From CAYTCZ01 sp964436315 (lineage in GTDB: Bacteria; Actinomycetota; Thermoleophilia; Gaiellales; Gaiellaceae), in contig CAYTCZ010000085.1 of NCBI GenBank assembly GCA_964436315.1, forward strand, positions 1-17,360: a stretch of 17,360 nucleotides of DNA, written 5' to 3'. A program made the position numbers and the translations under genes. Below, piece by piece: positions 6,604 to 14,099 of this stretch; position 1 is the stretch's first letter; each line of letters starts with the position of its first letter. The notes under the pieces are model-generated. The model searched no databases and had not been told where the DNA came from. It saw only the letters and a list, made by a program, of their open reading frames with translations.

Positions 6604-7503
6604 TCACGTCAGCTCCAGCTCGTACCGGACGAAGGTGAAGACGACGTGCATACCCGCGCGTTCGTACAGCCGCGTTGCCGCCGCCTCGTTCTCACTGTCA
6701 ACTCCGAGCGTGGCGCGGGCAAGACCACGCTGCGACCCTGCCCGAAACGTCGAGCGCAGGAGGGCCAGACCAATTCCGCGCTTCTGCCAGGCGGGACGAA
6801 CGGCCAGCGCGTCGACGTACACACCGCCGGCCGTTGGTGAACAAACCGTGCAACCGACAATCTCCTCTCCCTCGACTGCGAGTTGCCAGAGAGTCGGATC
6901 AACGTCATCTCGTTCAAGATGGCGCTTTCGCCATGACTCGAGGGACTCCGGCACGAAGCTCCATTGGCCAGCGAAGGCTTGGTCCACGGCATCATGAACA
7001 GCTTGGTCATCAGTTCCACGCTGGAATTCCCGGGTAGTGACTCCGGCCGGGAAGTGTGGCGGGTCGATTGCTTGAACGAGGTCGATGGCCATCCTGAAAT
7101 ACGAGCGCACCAATCGATATCCGCGATCCTCAAGCAGCTCGCGGGCGGCGGTATCGGAAGCGAGAACGTAGTTCGCAATGAGCGCCGCGCCGATCTCGTG
7201 TGCGCGGTCCTCCGTTCGTCGAATCAGTTCGAGGCCGACTCCGAGGCCGCGCGCCTTCGGATGGACGTATCCCTCTACGACCGGCCGCTTGGGCGTGCGC
7301 TCCCAGACCCACGCGTATCCGGCAAGGTCTCCCTCGAGTTCGAGCAGGAAGACGTCCCGATCGAGTTGTACACCCGGGGTCCGCCAAGTATCACGTAGCT
7401 CCTCCAGCGACATATCGTGCTCCCCCGTGTCATGGAGATCGCATGCCGCAACAAGCTCATCGACTGCTTCGAGATCGTCCCACGTGGCGTTGCGGACTCT
7501 CAC
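6604..7503 (-). CDS. Tandem GNAT-family acetyltransferase
   Basis: 299-aa protein with two GNAT domains, about 1-145 and 155-299. The first has the acetyl-CoA loop RGLGVG (85-90) after VEGYVHP; the second has RPAWQKRGIGLALL (236-249) after VYVDALAV, then VDSENEAAATRLYERAGM, a typical C-terminal GNAT block. The two-domain layout and length resemble mycothiol synthase MshD, but nothing ties it to mycothiol, so the substrate is open. The GTG start at 7503 overlaps the stop of the upstream HAD gene in a GTGA arrangement, which supports this start and suggests coupled translation. Confidence 0.85.
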   Translation of the reverse strand: MRVRNATWDDLEAVDELVAACDLHDTGEHDMSLEELRDTWRTPGVQLDRDVFLLELEGDLAGYAWVWERTPKRPVVEGYVHPKARGLGVGLELIRRTEDRAHEIGAALIANYVLASDTAARELLEDRGYRLVRSYFRMAIDLVQAIDPPHFPAGVTTREFQRGTDDQAVHDAVDQAFAGQWSFVPESLESWRKRHLERDDVDPTLWQLAVEGEEIVGCTVCSPTAGGVYVDALAVRPAWQKRGIGLALLRSTFRAGSQRGLARATLGVDSENEAAATRLYERAGMHVVFTFVRYELELT

Positions 7504-8192
7504 GCAGGTACCAGCTGATCAAGCACGTCGGGCAAACCACTGAGATCGTCCAGTTCGGCCGCCCGCTCGAGATCGCTGTTCTCGCTAGCCCGGTTGATCC
7601 ACACAGTCGTAAGCCCGAGCTCGGCAGCGGGCGCGATGTCGTGGAACGTGCTCGCGGCAACATGGACGTGTCTTTGCCGGACAACGCTGGGATGCGAGAG
7701 CAGGCTCTTCCAGTGCCCGTGCGCGGGTTTGTAGGAGCCGGACTCCACGACAGTGATCCGTAGATCAACCGGCACCCCAATCTGGTCGAGCGACCCGGCG
7801 AGGAGATCTGGATCCGTATTCGAGAGGACTGCCAGCCGCCAACCACGAGTTCGCAGCTCGCGGAGAGATCCTGGGACCTCCGGAAAGGCGGGCCATGTAG
7901 GCAGCGAGTCTGCGAGAGCCCTCTCGGCTCCAGGCTCGAGCTCGAGACCCTCGCTCGCCGCGAGCAGTTCGAGCGTCTCCGCGAGCACGTCCCGGTACGG
8001 TTTCGCCACATCGAGCTGGACTCGTGGCTCGATCTCGTGGTAACGCTCAAGAAGCTTCGCGGCATCTTCGTCTGGCCAGAGCGATGCCAGCGCTCGCGTG
8101 ATTCCCGCCTCCCAATCGATCAGCGTGCCGTAGCAGTCGAACGAGGCCCATCGGAATTCGCTGCGATCCGGCTCCGCCGGCGCGCTAACCAC
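7500..8192 (-). CDS. HAD-superfamily hydrolase, haloacid dehalogenase type II-like
   Basis: 230-aa HAD hydrolase. Motif I is FDCYGTLIDWE (18-28) with Asp19 as the likely nucleophile; the FDxYGTL form is typical of the L-2-haloacid dehalogenase branch. A helical cap spans about 28-100. Motif II is Ser124-Asn125 in VLSNTD, the motif III lysine is probably Lys155 in YKPAHGHW, and the last motif is HDIAPAAELG with Asp185. It could be a dehalogenase or a small phosphatase; HAD proteins are promiscuous and the substrate cannot be deduced. The GTG start at 8192 overlaps the fabF stop by 8 nt, placing it firmly in the fab operon, and its own stop overlaps the GNAT start. Confidence 0.85.
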   Translation of the reverse strand: MVSAPAEPDRSEFRWASFDCYGTLIDWEAGITRALASLWPDEDAAKLLERYHEIEPRVQLDVAKPYRDVLAETLELLAASEGLELEPGAERALADSLPTWPAFPEVPGSLRELRTRGWRLAVLSNTDPDLLAGSLDQIGVPVDLRITVVESGSYKPAHGHWKSLLSHPSVVRQRHVHVAASTFHDIAPAAELGLTTVWINRASENSDLERAAELDDLSGLPDVLDQLVPA

Positions 8193-9441
8193 GGAACTTC
8201 TTGAATGCGAGGCAGGCGTTGTGACCGCCGAACGCGAAGTTGTTCGAGAGCGCGATCTCTACCGGCACCTCACGCGCATCGTTCGGAATGTAGTCGAGGT
8301 CGCATTCAGGGTCTGGGTACTCGTAGTTGATGGTCGGCGGTACGACGTCGCGCTCCGTTGCGTAGATACTCAGGATCGCCTCGATCGCTCCCGAAGCACC
8401 GAGGCAGTGACCCGTTGCGCCCTTGGTCGATGATATGGGTGTCTTCCTCGCTTTCGCTTCGCCAAGCGCCTCTTTGATGACCCGGGTCTCGCTCGAGTCG
8501 CCGAGCGGAGTCGAAGTCCCATGTGCGTTCACATAATCGACGTCTTCCGGATTGAGCCCCGCATCTGCAAGCGCAAGCAGCATCGCCCGAGCCGGATGCT
8601 TGCCGGTCGGATCGGGTTCCGTTATGTGCCGGGCATCCGATGAGAGTCCGTAGCCGACAAGCTCCGCGTAGATCTTCGCTCCTCGTCTCTTGGCATGTTC
8701 GAGCTCCTCCAGCACGACGGTGCCGGCCGCTTCCCCCATGACAAAGCCGTCGCGTTCGGCATCAAACGGTCGGCTTGCACGCTCTGGATCGTCGTTGCGA
8801 CGCGAGAGAGCACGCATCGCGCCGAACCCTCCGATTCCGATCGAGGTAATTCCGGCCTCGGTGCCGCCGCAGATCATCACATCTGCCCGGCCCAGTCGAA
8901 TGTCATCGAGGCCGCTGCCCATCGCCATGTTCGAGGCGGCACAGGCAGTGCACTCCGAACTCAGGGGACCTCTTGTCCCGAGCTCCATCGACACCCAGGC
9001 GGCACCCATGTTCGGGATGATCGACGGAATCGAGAACGGGCTGACGCGATCAGGACCCTTTTCGAGCAACGCGTCGTAGCAGTCCTGAAAGCTCTGGAGT
9101 CCGCCAATTCCCGTCGCGATCGATGCACCGACTCGCTCATCCTCCGCCGCGATATCAATGCCGGAATCCTCTTCGGCCATCCGGGCCGCGGCGATGATCA
9201 TCTGGGCGAACCGGTCCATGCGTCTCGCCCGCTTGTGCTCGATCCACTTCGTCGGGTCGAAATCCTTGAGCTCGCACGCAAAGGTAACGCCGAACATCGA
9301 GCTGTCGAAGGACTTGATCGTTGCTGCCCCGCTACGACCGGCAAGGATGTTCTGCCAGAACGTCTCTGAGTCGTTCCCGAGCGGCGTCACGGCACCGATC
9401 CCGGTTACGACCACCCGTCGTCGACCGTTATCTCTGCTCAT
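8185..9441 (-). CDS. fabF: 3-oxoacyl-ACP synthase II
   Basis: 418-aa condensing enzyme that extends acyl-ACP with malonyl-ACP by decarboxylative Claisen condensation. The thiolase-fold catalytic set is complete: Cys167 in ECTACAASN, His307 in NAHGTST, Lys340 and His345 in STKGATGHCLGA. The C-terminal NNFAFGGHN glycine-rich loop is present, and the length is typical of FabF. ATG 9441 has GGAG 6-7 nt upstream (in 9448-9452), partly formed by the fabG stop region. Only 9 nt separate it from fabG, so no acpP gene lies between them, unlike many bacterial fab clusters. Confidence 0.97.
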   Translation of the reverse strand: MSRDNGRRRVVVTGIGAVTPLGNDSETFWQNILAGRSGAATIKSFDSSMFGVTFACELKDFDPTKWIEHKRARRMDRFAQMIIAAARMAEEDSGIDIAAEDERVGASIATGIGGLQSFQDCYDALLEKGPDRVSPFSIPSIIPNMGAAWVSMELGTRGPLSSECTACAASNMAMGSGLDDIRLGRADVMICGGTEAGITSIGIGGFGAMRALSRRNDDPERASRPFDAERDGFVMGEAAGTVVLEELEHAKRRGAKIYAELVGYGLSSDARHITEPDPTGKHPARAMLLALADAGLNPEDVDYVNAHGTSTPLGDSSETRVIKEALGEAKARKTPISSTKGATGHCLGASGAIEAILSIYATERDVVPPTINYEYPDPECDLDYIPNDAREVPVEIALSNNFAFGGHNACLAFKKFRG

Positions 9442-9450
9442 CGGAGTCTC

Positions 9451-10197
9451 CTACATACCCAGGCCGCCGTCGACGAGCACAACGTCGCCCGTCACGAACC
9501 CGGCCTCATCGGAGCAGAGAAAGCGTACCGCACCGGCCACGTCCTCCGGCTCGCCCAGACGGCCGAGCGGCGTGTTGGTTCTGATCATCTCCTTCGCCTC
9601 ATCGGGGAGTACTCGCGTGAGTTCCGTGTCGATGTATCCGGGCGCCACGACATTCGCGCGTACGCCCCGATTTCCGAGCTCTCGTGCGAGAGCTTTGGTG
9701 AATCCGATGATTCCCGCCTTGGAGGCCGCGTAATTCACTTGTCCAGGGTTCCCACGCACACCGACAACACTCGAGACGTTCACGATCGCGCCCGCCCGGC
9801 GCTTCAGCATCCCGCGGGCGACCGCGCGACAGGTGTTGAAGACGCCTCCGAGGTTGGTCGCCAGCACATCCTCCCAGTCCTCTTCGCTCATCCGAGCGAT
9901 CAGTGTGTCTCTGGTGATTCCGGCGTTGTTCACCAACACGTCGAGAGGCCCGAGCTCGGATTCGACCTGGTTCACGAGCTCTGCCGCTTCCTCTGCCGAG
10001 GCGACGTCCGCCTGTACCGCAATCCCTCCGATCTCGGCCGCAATGGCTTCGGCGGTGTCTTTGTCGGACCGATAGTTCACCGCTACGCGCGCTCCCGCGC
10101 GGGCGAGTTCCCGTGAGATCGCTGCACCGATTCCACGCGATCCGCCGGTGACGAGTGCAACCTTGCCGTCAAGTGAGCAGAAGTTCGGATCGGGCAT
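9451..10197 (-). CDS. fabG: 3-oxoacyl-ACP reductase
   Basis: 248-aa short-chain dehydrogenase/reductase that reduces 3-oxoacyl-ACP with NADPH. The cofactor motif TGGSRGIG (17-24), NNAG (90-93) and the catalytic Ser143, Tyr156, Lys160 are present with the spacing of E. coli FabG. The PGYIDTELT loop and the C-terminal TGDVVLVDGGLGM are family-typical. Because it sits between fabD and fabF, FabG is a much better call than a generic SDR. ATG 10197 is preceded by AGGA about 8 nt upstream, overlapping the fabD stop. Confidence 0.96.
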   Translation of the reverse strand: MPDPNFCSLDGKVALVTGGSRGIGAAISRELARAGARVAVNYRSDKDTAEAIAAEIGGIAVQADVASAEEAAELVNQVESELGPLDVLVNNAGITRDTLIARMSEEDWEDVLATNLGGVFNTCRAVARGMLKRRAGAIVNVSSVVGVRGNPGQVNYAASKAGIIGFTKALARELGNRGVRANVVAPGYIDTELTRVLPDEAKEMIRTNTPLGRLGEPEDVAGAVRFLCSDEAGFVTGDVVLVDGGLGM

Positions 10198-10205
10198 CGG
10201 GTTTC

Positions 10206-11150
10206 CTATCGCACGAGCGTTGCCAGATCCCGCTCGAGCTCCTCGAGGCTCTCGGGGGTACCGACCGAGAAGGTCCGCAGAGACCGATCACAGCGCCGAA
10301 GCAATCCGCTCAAGACGGAGCCTGGGCCGATCTCCACGAAGATCCCAACTCCGTTCTCGACGAGCCCACGCACGGCCTGCGTGAAGCGCACGGGCCCGGT
10401 CAGCTGGTCAACGAGGATCTGGGCCAGCCCCTGGGCTGATTCCAGCCGAGCCGTCACCGTCGACATGAACGGTGGGGTCGGATCTCCCCACGAAACCCGT
10501 TCGAGCGCAGGTCGGAGTCGCTCGGCCGCCATCGCAACGAGAGGACTGTGGAACGCCCCGCTCACACGAAGCTTGACGGTTCGGCGCGCTCCTTCTTCGT
10601 CCGCTCTCGTGATGAAGTTGTCGACCGCCGGGTTCTCGCCCGACACGACGATCTGTCCAGGACAGTTGTAGTTCGCAGGCCACACGTTCTCGATTCCGGC
10701 ACAGATCCGTTCGACGACTGAGTCCTCGAGCCCGAGGACAGCCGCCATCGCGCCCGGATGTTTCTCGGCGACGGCCGCCATCGCCTGGCCTCTTTCGTAC
10801 ACGAGCTCGAGCGCCTCTCGACTCGTGACCGCGCCGGCGGCCGCGAGTGCCGAGTACTCGCCGACCGAGTGTCCAACGACGTAGTCGGGCTTGATCCCTG
10901 CAACTTCGACCGCTCGTAGACAGGCGATCGACGTGGCGACGAGCGCAGGCTGTTGGATATCCGTCTTTGTCAGCTCTTCGATTGGGCCTTCGAACGACGC
11001 CTTCCCGACATCGAAACCCGCGATCTCGGACGCCTCCTCGAAAACCTCACGAGCCTCAGGTAAGGCATCCGCAAACTCTCGACCCATGCCGACGTGCTGA
11101 GAGCCCTGGCCCGGGAAACAGAACGCAATCTTTATCGGCTGCTCACTCAT
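10206..11150 (-). CDS. fabD: Malonyl-CoA:ACP transacylase
   Basis: 314-aa acyltransferase that moves malonyl from CoA to acyl carrier protein. It has FPGQGSQ (12-18), nucleophile Ser95 in GHSVGEYSA, Arg120 in the YERGQAM motif for carboxylate recognition, and catalytic His201 in GAFHSPL. The ferredoxin-like insert domain lies between Arg120 and His201. GPGSVLSGLLRR near the C terminus is usual for FabD. ATG 11150 overlaps the fabH stop by 8 nt, which supports the start and implies coupling. The Arg argues for malonyl specificity. Confidence 0.97.
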   Translation of the reverse strand: MSEQPIKIAFCFPGQGSQHVGMGREFADALPEAREVFEEASEIAGFDVGKASFEGPIEELTKTDIQQPALVATSIACLRAVEVAGIKPDYVVGHSVGEYSALAAAGAVTSREALELVYERGQAMAAVAEKHPGAMAAVLGLEDSVVERICAGIENVWPANYNCPGQIVVSGENPAVDNFITRADEEGARRTVKLRVSGAFHSPLVAMAAERLRPALERVSWGDPTPPFMSTVTARLESAQGLAQILVDQLTGPVRFTQAVRGLVENGVGIFVEIGPGSVLSGLLRRCDRSLRTFSVGTPESLEELERDLATLVR

Positions 11151-12156
11151 GGCCGTTCCAGGTGACGACGACCGACCCCCAACTCAGACCGCCCCCGACA
11201 CCGGTCATCAGCACCGTCTTCCCGGCGGCGAGTACTCCGGTCTCGAGAGCCTCGTAGAGACAGATCGGGATTGAGGCAGTCGAGGTGTTCCCGTACTTAT
11301 CAAGGTTGATGAACACCCGATCTTCAGCAAATCCGAGCTTCGAGACCGCATGATCGATGATGCGCTTGTTCGCCTGGTGAGGCACATAGAGGTCAATCTC
11401 CTCGACCGAAAGCCCACAGGCATCGAGAACCTTCTCCGCCGACGTAACCATGACCCGCGTAGCGAACTTGTAGACCTCTCGGCCGTTCATCTGAAGGAAA
11501 TGGAGATCCTGCTCGATGGTCTGAGTGCTCGCCGGCGCGCGTGTGCCACCGCCGGGGACGCAGAGTTCGGGTGCCCCGGTCCCGTCCGAGCCAAGCTCGA
11601 ACCCAAGGAAGCCCGGCTCGTCGGTGCGCTTCAACACCACCGCGCCCGCCCCGTCGCCGAATAGCACACAGGTGGTTCGATCCTCCCAGTTGATGAGCTT
11701 GGTGATTGCTTCGGAGCCGATGATCAGCGCATAGTCGACGAGACCGCCGGCGACCGAGCCATAGCCTTGGGCGAGCGCGTAGACGAAACCTGTGCAGGCC
11801 GCAGAAAGGTCGAAGGCAGCTGCGTCGTGCGCGCCGATCTCCTCGGCAACGAGCGATGCGCTCGCCGGGAAGATCATGTCCGGACTCGCAGTCGAGACCA
11901 CGACGAGTCCGACATCCTTCGAACTCACCGACGCCCGCTCGAGCGCCTCCAGCGCTGCCGGAACTGCGATGTCGCTCGTGGCCTCGTCGGGTTCGGCGAC
12001 GCGGCGCTCGCGGATTCCAGTTCTCTCGACGATCCACTCATCGCTCGTATCGACGAGTTGGGCGATATCGTCGTTCGTCACGATCCTCTGGGGAACGTGC
12101 GCACCGACTCCGACAATTCCGACCGGGGGAAGTCCGCTATTGACGCGAGCGAGCAA
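11143..12156 (-). CDS. fabH: 3-oxoacyl-ACP synthase III
   Basis: 337-aa initiating condensing enzyme, joining an acyl-CoA primer to malonyl-ACP. The Cys-His-Asn triad is clear: Cys121 in LSAACTGF, His260 in VPHQANKRI, Asn290 in KYGNTSTASIP. TSDEWIVERTGIRERR (37-52) is the family hallmark and GVGGGLSWGS closes the fold. Primer choice (acetyl or branched acyl) cannot be read safely. The start is TTG 12156, supported by AAGGAG six bases upstream and by the short 18-nt gap after fabZ; I saw no ATG or GTG that would keep the N-terminal strand intact. Confidence 0.96.
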   Translation of the reverse strand: MLARVNSGLPPVGIVGVGAHVPQRIVTNDDIAQLVDTSDEWIVERTGIRERRVAEPDEATSDIAVPAALEALERASVSSKDVGLVVVSTASPDMIFPASASLVAEEIGAHDAAAFDLSAACTGFVYALAQGYGSVAGGLVDYALIIGSEAITKLINWEDRTTCVLFGDGAGAVVLKRTDEPGFLGFELGSDGTGAPELCVPGGGTRAPASTQTIEQDLHFLQMNGREVYKFATRVMVTSAEKVLDACGLSVEEIDLYVPHQANKRIIDHAVSKLGFAEDRVFINLDKYGNTSTASIPICLYEALETGVLAAGKTVLMTGVGGGLSWGSVVVTWNGHE

Positions 12157-12162
12157 CGTGAG

Positions 12163-12168
12163 CTCCTT
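12163..12168 (-). promoter_or_regulatory. Strong Shine-Dalgarno site that fixes the fabH TTG start
   Basis: The minus strand reads AAGGAG here, six bases before TTG 12156. It is one of the best ribosome-binding sites in the cluster and justifies a rare TTG start. A strong site paired with a weak start codon could set FabH output relative to the other enzymes (inference). Confidence 0.7.
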
Positions 12169-12174
12169 GCGATC

Positions 12175-12621
12175 TCAGATCTCGTCTGCGACAGCGAAGG
12201 TGAGGGTGCCGCGAACGGCCAATTCCCCGTCGACGGTAGCCATCGCTTGACCGCGTCCGACGGGGCCCTTGACCTTCTCAACCTCGCAGGTAAGCTCCAG
12301 CCGATCACCGGGCTGAACAATCCGCTTGAAGCGCAACTTGTCAATCCCGGCGAAGAGAACGAGCTTGCCGCGGTTCTCTTCTTCAGAGAGAACCGCGACC
12401 GCTCCGGCCTGCGCGAGTGCTTCGACCATCAGCACGCCTGGCATGACGGGCTGGCCCGGAAAATGGCCGCTCAGGTACCACTCGTCCTCGCGCACAAGCT
12501 TTCGAGCAACGACGCGCTTGCCTGGCTCGAGCTCGGTGACTTCGTCGATGAGGAGGAATGGGTCCCGGTGTGGGATGATCTCCTCGATTTCGACTTTGCT
12601 CAGTGCTCGGGCAGCTGTCAC
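12175..12621 (-). CDS. fabZ: 3-hydroxyacyl-ACP dehydratase
   Basis: 148-aa hotdog-fold dehydratase that removes water from 3-hydroxyacyl-ACP. IPHRDPFLLIDEV (16-28) and GHFPGQPVMPGVLMVEALAQ (52-71) give catalytic His53 and Glu67. Length and motifs fit FabZ rather than FabA. GTG 12621 overlaps the sigma-factor stop in a GTGA arrangement, so fabZ is probably translated by ribosomes finishing the sigma gene. It is the first enzyme gene of the fab operon. Confidence 0.95.
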   Translation of the reverse strand: MTAARALSKVEIEEIIPHRDPFLLIDEVTELEPGKRVVARKLVREDEWYLSGHFPGQPVMPGVLMVEALAQAGAVAVLSEEENRGKLVLFAGIDKLRFKRIVQPGDRLELTCEVEKVKGPVGRGQAMATVDGELAVRGTLTFAVADEI

Positions 12622-13160
12622 GAAGGAGCGTGCTCCTCGAGCTTCGCCCGCAGTCGCTCGCGACCACGGTGGACGTAGCTCTTCACTGTGCCAACTGGCA
12701 TCCGGACAGCACGCGAGATCTCCTCGTATGACAGCCCGAGTCCGTCACGGAGCATGACGACAGCTCGCTGGTCGGCCGAGAGACGCGACAACCCATCGGC
12801 GAGATCGCGCCGGAGGTCAGCCAGCTGGGCAAGCCGAGACGGGTCGGTATCGTCTCCGGCCGGCTCGTCATCCAGATCGAGCACCTCAGTTCGACGCAGC
12901 CGCTGTCTTGCGGCAACATCGCGGCAGGTGTTGACCACCAGTCGGTGGAGCCAGGTCGCAAACTGCGCTTCCCCCTTGAACTGGCGCAAGCGTGTGATCA
13001 GCTTCACGAGCGATTCCTGCGCGGCATCGCGAGCATCCTCGAGATCGACCATGAGGTACGACGAGAGTTGGTTGACCCTCGGCGTATGACGCTCGACGAG
13101 CGCCGCCAGAGCGCGACTGTCCCCGCAGTTCGCTTTGTTAACCAGGTCGATGTCGCTCAT
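12618..13160 (-). CDS. ECF-like RNA polymerase sigma factor
   Basis: 180 aa from ATG 13160. Region 2 covers about 5-75, with the core-binding stretch DARDAAQESLVKL (42-54) and FATWLHRLVVNTCRD (67-81). An acidic linker (about 92-108) leads to region 4 (about 115-172) with the helix-turn-helix GLSYEEISRAVRMPVGTVKS (142-161). It should direct RNA polymerase to specific promoters. The frame extends to GTG 13247 (209 aa) through an Ala/Pro-rich segment; that longer start would suit a near-leaderless transcript from the -10-like element at 13257-13262. I prefer ATG 13160 because homologues usually begin just before the SDxxLV block. No anti-sigma gene is adjacent. It may control the fab genes or itself; this is inference. 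Confidence 0.85.
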   Translation of the reverse strand: MSDIDLVNKANCGDSRALAALVERHTPRVNQLSSYLMVDLEDARDAAQESLVKLITRLRQFKGEAQFATWLHRLVVNTCRDVAARQRLRRTEVLDLDDEPAGDDTDPSRLAQLADLRRDLADGLSRLSADQRAVVMLRDGLGLSYEEISRAVRMPVGTVKSYVHRGRERLRAKLEEHAPS

Positions 13161-13206
13161 CGACTCGTAGGCGAGTGGGCCGACGTACAGAGCAGCTGAC
13201 GGGGGT

Positions 13207-13250
13207 GCGGTAGCTGGCACGGCTGGAGGAGACGCGGTAGCTGGCACGGC
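13207..13250. repeat. 17-nt direct repeat, 27-nt period, in the divergent promoter region
   Basis: GCGGTAGCTGGCACGGC occurs at 13207-13223 and again, identically, at 13234-13250. The repeat lies between the sigma/fab operon and birA and just beside the -10-like elements. It may be paired operator half-sites for a lipid regulator. Alternatively, because the 27-nt period is in frame, it may encode a short Ala/Pro repeat (VPATA) if the sigma factor starts at 13247. Confidence 0.6.
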
Positions 13251-13255
13251 CGACG

Positions 13256-13262
13256 TAGTCTA
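13256..13262. promoter_or_regulatory. Overlapping divergent -10 elements (TAGTCTA)
   Basis: The + strand reads TAGTCT at 13256-13261 and the minus strand TAGACT at 13262-13257; both fit TANNNT. The + element ends 7 nt before the GTG of birA, as expected for a leaderless transcript. The minus element ends 9 nt before GTG 13247, the longer sigma-factor start. No convincing -35 box is seen on either side. Start sites are predicted only. Confidence 0.35.
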
Positions 13263-13268
13263 AATGAG

Positions 13269-14042
13269 GTGACTGCAACGACCGACCCGTTGCCCGACTC
13301 GTTGAGCGCCGAGCATGTCGAGCCGCTGCTCCGAGGCCGGTTCGGCCGTCCATATCTCTATCGCGCCGAGTGTACGTCGACCCAGCTTCTCCTCACCGCC
13401 GAGGACTCCGAGGGGGCGGTGGCCGTGTGCGATCACCAGTCGGCAGGGCGGGGCCGGCTGGATCGGTCGTGGCAAGCACCGGCGGGTACTGCCATTCTCT
13501 GCTCGGCTCTCCTGTGCCCACCTCAGAGGCGACGGCTTCCTGAAGTCACGCTCGTCGCAGGCCTTGCGACGGCGGAGGTCGTCGAAGCAGCGACAGGCAT
13601 CTCGACCAAGCTCAAATGGCCGAACGACGTGATCGTGGAGGGCCGGAAGGTCGCCGGAATCCTGGCCCAGGTAATCGACGGTCGAGTGGTGTTGGGAGTC
13701 GGGTTGAATGTGAACCAGAAGGCACGGGAGCTCCCCCCGGCTACTCAGACCAAACTCCCTGCGGGCTCTCTGTACACCGTGGACGCCCAGACTCGCGATC
13801 GTGCACCGCTCCTCGCCGATCTCCTCTTCGGCCTCGAACAGCGGTACGAGACGTGGCGCGAGCACGAGTTGGCATCGCTCATTCCGTTGGTACAAACCCG
13901 TGATTTTCTCCGCGGGAAACGGGTCGCCGTGGACGGAAAGGTCGGGAAAGCCGTCGGAATCACGAACGATGGGCGGCTCGAGGTTCACATTCGGAAGACG
14001 CCGCATCTGCTCGAGAGCGGCGAAGTCGAACTCGTCAAATGA
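13269..14042 (+). CDS. birA: Biotin--[acetyl-CoA-carboxylase] ligase, no DNA-binding domain
   Basis: 257-aa enzyme that activates biotin with ATP and attaches it to the lysine of biotin carboxyl carrier protein, supplying holo-carrier for acetyl-CoA carboxylase. GRGRLDRSWQAPAGT (60-74) is the biotinyl-AMP loop; KLKWPNDV (114-121) and GRKVAGIL (125-132) with Lys127 complete the active site. A small C-terminal beta domain ends with LLESGEVELV. There is no N-terminal helix-turn-helix, so it is the monofunctional class and not a repressor. GTG 13269 lacks a Shine-Dalgarno site but lies 7 nt after a -10-like element, consistent with leaderless translation. It diverges from the fab operon, a sensible functional pairing. 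Confidence 0.93.
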   Translation: MTATTDPLPDSLSAEHVEPLLRGRFGRPYLYRAECTSTQLLLTAEDSEGAVAVCDHQSAGRGRLDRSWQAPAGTAILCSALLCPPQRRRLPEVTLVAGLATAEVVEAATGISTKLKWPNDVIVEGRKVAGILAQVIDGRVVLGVGLNVNQKARELPPATQTKLPAGSLYTVDAQTRDRAPLLADLLFGLEQRYETWREHELASLIPLVQTRDFLRGKRVAVDGKVGKAVGITNDGRLEVHIRKTPHLLESGEVELVK

Positions 14043-14076
14043 CAGGCGCTCGCCCGGGCGGGTGAAGAGCACGCAC

Positions 14077-14085
14077 TGGTAAAAT
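14077..14085 (+). promoter_or_regulatory. Putative extended -10 promoter for nfeD
   Basis: TGGTAAAAT fits the extended -10 pattern TGNTANNNT. Transcription would start near 14092, about 8 nt before the nfeD ATG. GGAG at 14087-14090 would serve as ribosome-binding site only if transcription started further upstream, for instance from birA. No -35 match is seen, as is common for extended -10 promoters. Confidence 0.4.
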
Positions 14086-14099
14086 TGGAGAGCTGAGAA

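Noticed and set aside
6604..7503. Naming the tandem GNAT protein MshD (mycothiol synthase)
   Set aside because: Two-domain layout fits, but no mycothiol gene is nearby and no substrate-specific residue can be verified.
11767..12678. 303-aa + strand open frame
   Set aside because: Antisense to fabH, fabZ and the sigma factor; no domain features.
13260..14072. 270-aa minus-strand open frame
   Set aside because: Antisense to birA, whose ligase motifs are intact; the frame has no recognisable domain.
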